Source of the DNA: Thalassiosira profunda
Taxonomy: Eukaryota; Bacillariophyta; Thalassiosirophyceae; Thalassiosirales; Thalassiosiraceae
Assembly (NCBI GenBank): GCA_036939355.1
Contig: JALLAP010000373.1
Span: 762-14,655, forward strand
Direction of reading: 5' to 3'
Length of the DNA: 13,894 nucleotides
The translations under genes were made by a program, and so were the position numbers. Below the pieces are notes generated by a model. That model was not told where the DNA came from. It saw only the letters and a list, made by a program, of their open reading frames with translations, and did not search any database. Every line of letters begins with the position of its first letter. Position 1 is the first letter of the stretch. Positions 7,349-13,894 of this stretch are shown here, in pieces.

Positions 7349-7783
7349 ACATGCTGGTTTGATTCCTCGTCTGCCTTGTCAAGATTGCAGCAAACTTGGC
7401 GCGTCGAGCGCGACAGCTCAAGGTTCAAACTGCCAGCCCCACAGAGGACTTAGTACTACCCATTTCCACTTAATGTAGGAATCAGTATTACGATGAGACT
7501 CCGGCACCGAAATGAGATGCGACAGATTTTCAAACGCAGCTGGCGGGCCAAAAAGACTGCCGATCGAAGAAGGTGCAGGTGAATGCAAAGGGGATGTTGA
7601 TGCAGGTGCATGCATTTCATTCGAAGCGAGGAGCCTTGCATCTGTTTGGCCGGGGCCATCGGCGACGAGAGGGCCAGCGAAGCCGAGGGAACGGGTGTTC
7701 CTCTGCGGCCGACGACGGCGAGAGCGGGTGCACAAGATATGCACAGTATTGCAAAATCGTACACTTCTCGTAGTTGAGAGACC
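7349..7783. promoter_or_regulatory. Upstream region of the 1073-aa gene
   Basis: No confident gene. The region is the 5' flank of the plus-strand gene starting at 7784. It contains several ATGs with short open frames (for example from 7512 and 7573), which would act as upstream open frames if transcribed. Close to the start, 7728-7758 holds the GTGCACAAGATATGCACAG...TTGCAA motif that is nearly repeated in USP intron 1. GATGCAGGTGCA occurs here and again inside exon 1 near 7981. Confidence 0.45.
7728..7758 (+). repeat. Copy 2 of a shared 31-nt motif
   Basis: GTGCACAAGATATGCACAG (18 of 19 bases equal to 1164-1182), followed after a 1-nt length difference by TTGCAA. It lies 26 to 56 nt upstream of the ATG at 7784. 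It may be a transcription or initiation element, or a dispersed repeat fragment. Confidence 0.5.
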
Positions 7784-10700
7784 ATGACGTTGGACGACGC
7801 CTCCCCGGCCCGCGCACGGAGCCGCAGCCTCTCCCGCCTCCGCACCCTCGCGGCGTCGGGCGGGGTGGCCACTCCGAGATCTGCCTCCGTGGCTCCCGCC
7901 CGCTCCAGCGATGACGAGCTGAAGCTGAAGACAACCACCCAAGCGAGCCCTTCGTGGGACGACGACGCAGCGGCCGCTGGTGATGCAGGTGCAGGCAAAG
8001 TGACCGGCAGTCCCTCCTGGGACGACGCCCAACAAGAGAAAGCCCGATCTGCCGAGGCCCGCGAGTTGCTCCTGCAAATGCAGCGCCTTCAGGCCGCGCA
8101 GAAGGCCGAGATGGACGCCCTGCTGGCCTCCCACGGGCGATTGCTGGGGACCATCGCGCAGGGCCACCCCGGCAGCGGCCCCGGCGAAGAGGAAGGCGAC
8201 GCCGTCGCCGAGCCACCCGGGATGGCAACTCGGCCCCCGTCCGAGCTGCGGGGACGGCGGGGCCGGAGCGCCTCCACTAGAAGATCTGGAGCGGCGAACG
8301 AGTCTCCCGTGGCGAGGATGCGCAGCGCCTCTCCTGCTCCACGGCCTCCAGCGCGTGTGGACAACGAGCAGGGGCAGACGGGGGGAAGTCGGGGCCGGTC
8401 CGCCGGGACGAGGAGCGCCTCGCTGGGCCCGCGCCCAGACGCGAGAGTTGGAGGCAAGTCTCCCCGGAAGAAGCACGCCGTCTTTCCTCGCACCGGCCCC
8501 AAAGAGAGGCCGGCGTCGGATTGGCGGGCGCTCCTCCCGTCCGAGGCCGGAGGATCTGGCGCATCCGATGAAGACGACGACATCTTCGAAGATGACATCC
8601 CACCGCCGCCCCCTCAGGTGTCTCAGGAGGAAACGAGCAAGGTCCCCAAGGTGAGTTCCTCCAGCAGGAGGACGATCTCGCAGAGTCTGCCGCCCAGGAA
8701 ATCGCCAAGGCCCCCGTCCGACGAGCGTCGGGGGATGGGAGCCATGGCAAGCGCGCCGTCGCACCGTTCGTTCGACGAGCGGCGCCCGTCCCACGAGCGC
8801 CCGTTCGACGAAAATACGACGGACAATGTGCTCTCGCGGACGGAGCCCCCGAGGAGCGACGGAGAGACCTGGGAAGCGAGCCACTCCAAGGCGACAGGAC
8901 GGCGAGGCCGCAGCGTCGCTGCCGCAAGGAAGAAGGGGTGGATGGAGGCAGTGAATGCGGGGAATGCGTCTCCGGTGGTGCGGATGCGGAGCGCGTCCCT
9001 TGGGCCGCGGACGCCTCCGCACCCCAAGCCATCCTCCGTGCGCACTCCCATGCGAGACACCACGTCGGAGAAGGAGTCTGCAGGGAGTCGTCGCAATCCG
9101 GAACAGGTCCTGAAAGAGCGGGAGCCCGGCGTTTATGAGGTCTCCCCCGCCGAGGCCGAGGCGTCGAGGGCGCCAAGCGCAAACGAAGGCGATGACGCCC
9201 CGCCGGCGGAGGTCGTTGCCGTGACGAGACGGGCGGCGGCGGCTCCGGTCCAAGAGACTTCCAACGCCAGCCACTCCCCCATGGCAAGGTGGCGCGGGCG
9301 GAGCCTCTCCCCGGGGCACGCGAAAGAGATCGGTTCTAGGTACGACCAAGAGAACACGCAAGGCGACGAGAATGTCGCGCCGCCGTCCCCGCGCCCCAGG
9401 GCCGGGAGGGGCAGGTGCTCCGCCTCCCCCGCCCCGCGGCCCAAGTTGGGATCGGGCGCCCCTCCAACTGTTCCAAGATCCCCCAAGCTCGACCTGGCCG
9501 GATTGCGGGGCCGGGTTTTGTCGGCGCGCCGCACGACGCACAAGCCGGCAGAGGAGGCACGGCCGGAGGCGCGGCCGGAGGTGCCCCCGTGTTTGCGGAG
9601 CTCGAGCTACGAGGTCCCCGACGACGAGGGCGGGGACGCTCCCCCGCATCGCTCGCGGGCGAGCCCGAGGGGCCGCGCGTCGTCCGTGCCCCCGCCCAGC
9701 TCCCTGGCGCGGCGGGTGACGTTCAAGGACGAGGCGTCCCTCGAGGAGACGCTGGGGGACGCGCCGCTGCGCAAGAATGCGAAGAAGGAGAAAAAGAGTC
9801 CCTGGACGAGGAGGGAAAAGAAGGAGGAGCTCCAGCAAGGTGAGTGGGATGACATATGCGGAGAGTTGGATCGATGTTTGTGAACTGGAAGAACGACCAT
9901 TTGAAAAATCAAATGGTCGTTTGAAACTTTGACCATTTTGGAAATTCGAATTGAATTTTCAAACCCAATTTGGAAATTTCAAATGGTCGTTTGAAAATTT
10001 GAAATTCGAATTGAATTTTCAAAATCCAATTTGGAAATTCAAATTGAATTTTCAAAAGACCGTTTGAATTTTCAAATTGAATTTCAAACTTTTCATTTTT
10101 GCTCACTTGCCTGTCGTTTCAACTGTTTCCCAAAGAGCCGGACGGGGCGAACGACCATGCGCCGTTTCAGCACCTTCCTCCGGCGCGCGAGGTCGCGCTC
10201 CGCGAGAAGACGACTCCGGCGCCCGCGCCACGGCGCGAGACGGCGCGAAAGGAGACGCCCGCCCTGGATCGCGCCGTGAAAGCCGCGAGCGTGCGGTGCG
10301 CTTCTCCCATTGCACGGATGCGGAATGCGCGGAGCGCGTCGCCCGCTCCCCGAGGCAGGAACGGGTACTTGTCCCCGGCTGCGCGAAAGGCGGCGGCGCG
10401 GGCGCAGGACCTGTCGCAGGGCAATGGACCTGGAATCATCGATGTGGGCCACGCGAGGAACGACAGCGATAAGACCATCGCACCGGTGAAGATCTCCGTG
10501 CGGGACTACGCCGCGTGCGGCGCGGCCAAGGTCAATGTCGACAGTGGAAAGGACGCCGACGACGGCAGCGTCGACTCGTCGTTCGAGCTGGAGATGGGCC
10601 AAACGGCGTCCGAGCTGAAAATAGTGGAGCGCTCGCGGGGGAAGGAGGTGGCCGAGGTCGTCCGCCTTTCAGAGTCCGACACAGGCAAGAAGACGCCGCG

Positions 10701-11301
10701 GAGGCGGGCGCACCGGCGCTCCGTCTCGATGGATTCGCTGCTGGGTGGACTGATGGGGGCCCACGACGACAGGCAGGGGCGCGAGAGTGGCGGTGGCGAG
10801 CGGGGCAAGGCCCCGCTGCCCAAGCCCAAATCGCGGAAGGGATTAAGGCACCGCCCCCCGCTGTTCCCCAAGGCGGCGGCGCGGTCGCCCGAAATTGGCA
10901 AGGCGTTTTCGTTCTCGTCCTTTTCGGCGGCGGGCCACGGGGAGGGCGCATCGCCGAGCCCTACCCAAGAGGAGAACGCGGAGGGCGCGCTGGACCTCTC
11001 GGCCCTGGTCGTGGTGGGCACCGACGACCGACCGCAGGAGTCGCCGCAGGAGTCGTCGCCCTCCCGCCGGAGCGAGGGGTCGTCGGACAGCCCCACCGGC
11101 ATTGGGGAATTGCTGGAGTTTCAAAACAAACACGCGGCGCCGTACTGCCCCCGGCTGCCGTTCGGGGCGAAGTACCGGTGCGCCGTCGTGGAAGAAGGGG
11201 AAGCCTTGGAGGTGGAGTTGATCGAGGAGGAGGAGGAAGCGGAGGAGGTGGCGATTCCGCGCGTCCTGGAGTTTGACGATGCCAGCATCTACTCGATCTG
11301 A
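7784..11301 (+). CDS. Large Ser/Arg/Pro-rich low-complexity protein
   Basis: Two exons, 7784-9839 and 10136-11301, join in phase 1 (QQ-E-PDGAND) to give 1073 aa. I do not recognise the family. Most of it looks disordered: Ser, Arg, Pro, Ala and Glu dominate. One helical stretch (about 84-122, EARELLLQMQRLQAAQKAEM) may be a short coiled coil. A motif of the type SPxxRMRSASPAPRP recurs at about 31-40, 173-188, 205-218, 396-409, 498-510, 543-553, 624-636 and, across the intron, 738-758; this supports the exon join. RRVTF (643-647) fits the RVxF docking site for protein phosphatase 1, and RRSVSMDS (879-886) fits a basophilic kinase site. The last 70 residues are less repetitive with a Glu run and end in RVLEFDDASIYSI. 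A phosphorylated scaffold or RNA/chromatin-associated role is possible but unproven. The first ATG after the upstream region was taken as start. Confidence 0.8.
9840..10135 (+). other. Intron of the 1073-aa gene (296 nt, GT-AG)
   Basis: The donor is CAGCAAG|GTGAGT and the acceptor TTTCCCAAAG|AGCCGG. The join is phase-correct and the frame would otherwise stop at TGA 9881-9883. The motif family of exon 1 resumes in exon 2. Most of the intron is A/T-rich repeats, in sharp contrast with the GC-rich exons. Confidence 0.85.
9892..10090. repeat. A/T-rich degenerate tandem repeats in intron
   Basis: About 200 bp of repeated words. TCAAATGGTCGTTTGAAA occurs at 9909-9926 and 9979-9996. A 23-nt block beginning GAAATTCGAATTGAATTTTC occurs at 9941-9963 and 10001-10023. 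CCAATTTGGAAATT occurs at 9965-9978 and 10026-10039. A decayed third unit follows to about 10090. The period is roughly 60 to 70 bp. It opens with a 13-bp hairpin (9892-9904 with 9909-9921, loop AAAA). Many words are self-complementary, so the transcript could fold extensively. Confidence 0.85.
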
Positions 11302-11502
11302 GAGAAAGAGATTGTATTGTGGCCGCATGGAAGAGAATCGCAAAGCATGATGCCCCGAAACGCAGGAAGCGATGTACAGTTGATGGATCCTCCCTTTAAC
11401 AGGGTCTTAACACTTTCACTTTTTAGGTATATCTTACCATAACAACACCACACTAACAGCAGAGCAGTCTGACAGAATGGTGGCTCCTTGGCAAGCGTCA
11501 AG
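11302..11502. other. Intergenic, no gene seen
   Basis: This lies between the stop of the 1073-aa gene (11301) and the end of the possible tail of the minus-strand secreted protein (11503). It is more A/T-rich than the neighbouring genes and holds only short open frames. It should contain the 3' ends of both convergent transcripts. Confidence 0.5.
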
Positions 11503-11573
11503 TTAGAACGCCACTGCTCCTCCCACAACAGCCGCAGCTACGACCAGCACGCGCGCATAGCCAGGGCCAAACA

Positions 11574-11892
11574 TCAACCCGTCGAAGGATCCTCGGCGCC
11601 TCCGGGGCACGCATCGTAGGGAGGATTGTACGTCACCCCGTCCATCGTCATGACCCCATTCGAACCGATACAGAGGCACCGCCCTTGTGTGCGAGACGTC
11701 GCCGTCTTTCCGTCGTCGCTTTGACTTATGGTGGACCAACCGGAGGTGAACAAGGGGCACGTTCCCGAAAACGCGCACATGCCAGCTTCTTCGGAGCAGT
11801 CGGCGGCTGCAGATGCTTCGTGAACGGCCGCGACGGCGGCAACAAGGAGACTGATGGATAATTTGATGGTTGCAGTTGTGTTGTACGATATC
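11574..11892 (-). CDS. Small Cys-rich, probably secreted protein (ends unresolved)
   Basis: The open frame gives about 105 residues. It begins with a signal-peptide-like stretch (IKLSISLLVAAVAAVHEASA), with likely cleavage before ADC. The mature part has six cysteines (DC, MC, TC, RC, LC, DAC) and ends YDACPGGAEDPSTG at a stop at 11574. I recognise no family. Two things are odd. There is no ATG before the hydrophobic stretch: a stop lies at 11898-11900, so an upstream exon, a non-ATG start or a defect is needed; CATCAG near 11845 is one possible 3' splice site. Second, a different frame directly after the stop region reads FDGLMFGPGYARVLVVAAAVVGGAVAF, a hydrophobic end at 11503 that would suit a GPI signal or membrane tail; one missing base near 11577-11583 would connect it. 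It may be a pseudogene. Confidence 0.45.
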
Positions 11893-12165
11893 AATGATTA
11901 CCGAGTGGCAAAGGGTCGAGATTGCCCTGCTGCCGGCCCTCACCGAACTTGGTGCACCTGGATGTGAACCCGATTCTGGTGGGACGATTTGCCGCCTTTT
12001 TGCAGAAATAATCGACTTGCCGTAGGATTATGCGTAGGAATTAGTACCAAACTCAGGAGCGCTTTATTTTGCCTTTCCGCCCCAAAGAAAGAATCAGCAC
12101 ACATCCATCACAACCGTTGCTCCTCATCATAATCCTGACATAAATTGGATCAAGCGACGGCAACA
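11893..12165. promoter_or_regulatory. Divergent intergenic region
   Basis: This lies between the minus-strand secreted-protein frame and the plus-strand gene starting at 12166. On the minus strand no ATG occurs until about 12107-12111, so an upstream exon of the secreted-protein gene might begin there. A short minus-strand open stretch ends near the donor-like sequence ATCCAG|GTGCAC (about 11960). No clear promoter motif is visible. Confidence 0.4.
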
Positions 12166-12996
12166 ATGGCAAAGGACGGCGCGCCACCCCTCGAAGAGAT
12201 TCGGCTCGTAGCCCGGCGGCCTCCGCTGGCGCGGCTGCCCAGCGACGAACGGAGGGGCGACAGCAGGGGACGCCTCCGGCGCCACGCCGCCGCGGCAGCT
12301 CCGGAACGAGACACGGGCGACGACGCGCGAAGATGCTTGCGGAAGCGCCGAACTGCGGAAACAACATCGGACGCTCTGCCGGAGGGAAGCTTGAGTTGGG
12401 ATAGCATCCCGCTGGACGACGACGAGAGGTACATCAGCTTGCGCGACGTCGAAAGGTGAGCACATCAAGACGCGGAGAATAAGAATGAATGGCCAACTAG
12501 TATGCATCGCCTCTAACCGCTGTTCAGCACCAGGCATCCATGCGAGGAGGAGCGGATAGATATTGCCGCGAATGCAACGAAGAAATACCAGCGCGCGAAC
12601 TCGGACGACGAAGAAAGCAGCGACGAACGACGCTCGTGTGATGCGAAGACGAAGAGGCAACTCTACGACCAGAGGAGCTGCTGCGAGATGGCGGTCGATC
12701 ACTTGATATTGGGCTCGAAATGGGTCGTCGATTGCGTATCGATTTCCTGCTGCGGTAGTGCAACTGCTGACACCGACGCCACACACTGGAACAAAGTCGA
12801 CCGGATGTCCTCGTGGAAGGACGACCTCGCTCGCCTGCGAGATATTCTCTTCGGGGAGACGAAGGGGATGGCGCGGTGCGACGGCGGCTCCTTGCCGGAT
12901 TGCCATTGTCTCGAGTTGAAGGAGCGGGACGAGGGACGGTCTGCCGAAGAGTTGGAGGTTGCATTGCTGTTGCCGGGGTGCGAGGAAGGAGCGTAG
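12166..12996 (+). CDS. Hypothetical charged protein, two exons
   Basis: Exons 12166-12455 and 12528-12996 join with matching phase (GTC GAA AG | C ACC) to give 252 aa. I do not recognise it. The N-terminal 70 residues are rich in Arg, Ala and Asp with RRCLRKRRT (55-63), possibly a nuclear signal. GSLSWDSIPLDDDERYISLRDVE (74-96) is an acidic, possibly ordered stretch. An acidic-basic linker follows (DDEESSDERR, 123-132). Residues 145-175 (CCEMAVDHLILGSKWVVDCVSISCC) are Cys-rich and more hydrophobic. A helical region (193-210) and a Glu-rich end follow. Cysteines are frequent (at least ten). The splice signals (GAAAG|GTGAGC and GTTCAG|CACC) and protein-like composition favour this model. A rival is a 328-codon minus-strand open frame across the same bases, which looks like an antisense shadow. 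Confidence 0.62.
12456..12527 (+). other. Intron (72 nt, GT-AG)
   Basis: The donor is GAAAG|GTGAGC and the acceptor CCGCTGTTCAG|CACC. Without removal the frame stops immediately (AGG TGA). With it, the frame continues open for another 156 codons. The size matches USP intron 2. Confidence 0.65.
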
Positions 12997-13795
12997 TTTT
13001 GGGTGTATCATACGAGCTGGGTGATATCCGTTGTCGGCGCTGTGTTCATAATTGAGTTGTACAGATGTTGTATCGACTTGCAAGTCTATTGACGCAGTAT
13101 CTCTTGTGTCCAATAGTTACAACAAAGCATTGCACAGCGCTCAAAGGTACGGTATGTACCTGCAGCTGCAAGCGTAACATCAGATGCGTACCTTCAGGCC
13201 GCCCTCGGAATGGTAACCGTTGAACTGGTGGCAGCACCGCGGATCGAAGTATCTAGACTACAATACGCCCAATGAGAGCTGCCCGCCACCACGCCCTCGC
13301 TCCTCTCATCACCTTCAACCTTCAACTTCAAACTCACCGCAAAGCAAGCAGCAACCGCCTGCGAAGAGAAAGGAAAGAACGAAGAGTTTGAAAGGCGGAA
13401 ATCCCGACCGCCCACACAAGACTTCCCCGAGACAGTCAACGGTGCCGAATGTCGCATCTTTCAGCATCCTACGAAGGAAGTCAGTACGAAATAGTTCGCC
13501 CGCGAATTTTGATAACGTACTGCCCAACAAGAGCCGGGCTTTTCGGATGACAACGAAAGGCTTCGCAGTGTTGTTCTCCGACCTCTCGCTCCTCGTTGCT
13601 TTAGGTGCGGTGGACGCACAATGCAATGCTGCATGACACACAGCCAAGAAGTGAACCATAATCTCGAGATGCAAACGATTGGAAGGGTGCATATACGAGG
13701 GGGGCATTGGAGAGGCAGCCGCGACGACCGATAGAGCATTCACCTATGCGTGAATTTTCATTGCAGTGTAGGTAGAGGCGGCTTGGTGCGCGACG
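12997..13795. other. No confident gene; overlapping weak candidates
   Basis: Several open frames overlap with no clear winner. A plus-strand frame from 13220 to 13636 gives 138 aa with a Pro/Ser/Lys-rich middle. Its last 29 residues, from ATG 13549 (MTTKGFAVLFSDLSLLVALG), look like a signal peptide with nothing after them. A minus-strand frame ending at 13315 gives about 114-142 aa with a hydrophobic, Cys-rich C-terminus. No domain is recognised in either. Short CT-rich repeats (CCTTCAACCTTCAACTTCAA, near 13311) are present. The last part is presumably the promoter of the gene at 13796. Confidence 0.45.
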
Positions 13796-13894
13796 ATGCC
13801 GGGCAGCGGCGCCAATGCCCCGCCGCCGGCCTCCCAGCTTTCTGCCAGCAGCCGGCAGCGGGACGACCTCGTGAAAGGGGCCTACGCCCCGGGC
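13796..13894 (+). CDS. Start of an unidentified gene, cut by window end
   Basis: ATG 13796 opens a frame that stays open for all 33 remaining codons: MPGSGANAPPPASQLSASSR, then QRDDLVKGAYAPG. An in-frame TAG at 13769-13771 lies upstream, so this is the first ATG of the frame. The DNA becomes sharply GC-rich at this point, as in the other genes of the window. The fragment is too short to identify; it could also be chance. Confidence 0.45.
   Translation, partial: MPGSGANAPPPASQLSASSRQRDDLVKGAYAPG

Noticed and set aside
7421..7435. GGTTCAAAC resembling a tRNA B box
   Set aside because: No cloverleaf, A box or acceptor stem can be built around it.
7418..9838. 806-codon minus-strand open frame
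   Set aside because: It lies opposite the plus-strand 1073-aa gene. Its Arg/Gly/Leu/Pro/His composition is what antisense of a GC-rich, codon-biased gene gives, and no domain is visible. The plus strand has repeated peptide motifs and a phase-correct intron.
9909..10106. Minus-strand peptide with repeated KIQFEFP units
   Set aside because: It is the translation of the A/T-rich intron repeats; there is no start context, and the strand is opposite to the spliced gene.
12127..13113. 328-codon minus-strand open frame
   Set aside because: It starts at TTG, has shadow-like composition (Val/Arg/Leu/Pro), and runs across both exons and the intron of the plus-strand gene. It is kept only as a rival in that gene's entry.
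13549..13636. 29-residue signal-peptide-like frame
   Set aside because: It stops at once, and the donor-like GGTGCGG did not give an open product with the acceptor-like TTGCAG at 13766.

Overview
The window looks like nuclear DNA from a protist alga, most probably a marine centric diatom (Thalassiosira-like). Supporting signs are GC-rich genes on both strands, short GT-AG introns (72 to 296 nt), a UDP-sugar pyrophosphorylase with a possible targeting leader, and a leucine-rich-repeat protein carrying an SLESIYNCNH-type motif that I recall, without having checked it, from large centric-diatom families. I see no bacterial operons, Shine-Dalgarno-led gene chains, tRNA, rRNA or CRISPR. The genus is an inference.

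Layout. 1-689: no confident gene, but a strong hairpin at 315-365. 690-3130 (+): three-exon UDP-sugar pyrophosphorylase (USP), the only gene whose biochemical function is clear. 3266-3797 (-): a small F-box-like protein whose second half lies in another frame. 3798-4165: divergent promoter region with a dense run of C-tracts. 4166-5752 (+): acidic, leucine-rich-repeat and coiled-coil protein. 5872-6906 (-): PDZ-like domain plus coiled coil, with three 54-bp tandem repeats. 7094-7340: a 247-bp non-autonomous DNA transposon (MITE-like) with 21-bp terminal inverted repeats and a perfect 8-bp target-site duplication. 7784-11301 (+): two-exon, 1073-aa, low-complexity Ser/Arg/Pro protein whose intron is packed with A/T-rich repeats. 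11574-11892 (-): small cysteine-rich, probably secreted protein with no ATG and a hydrophobic tail in another frame. 12166-12996 (+): two-exon charged protein of 252 aa, unrecognised. 12997-13795: no confident gene. 13796-13894 (+): the first 33 codons of a gene that leaves the window.

The genes do not form a pathway. USP makes nucleotide sugars. The F-box protein would be a ubiquitin-ligase adaptor. The LRR, PDZ-like and Ser/Arg/Pro proteins look like interaction or scaffold proteins. I found no convincing new multi-gene system. The observations most worth a second look are the MITE-like insertion, the repeat-filled intron, the two genes that need a frame change, and a 31-nt motif shared by a USP intron and the region just upstream of the 1073-aa gene.
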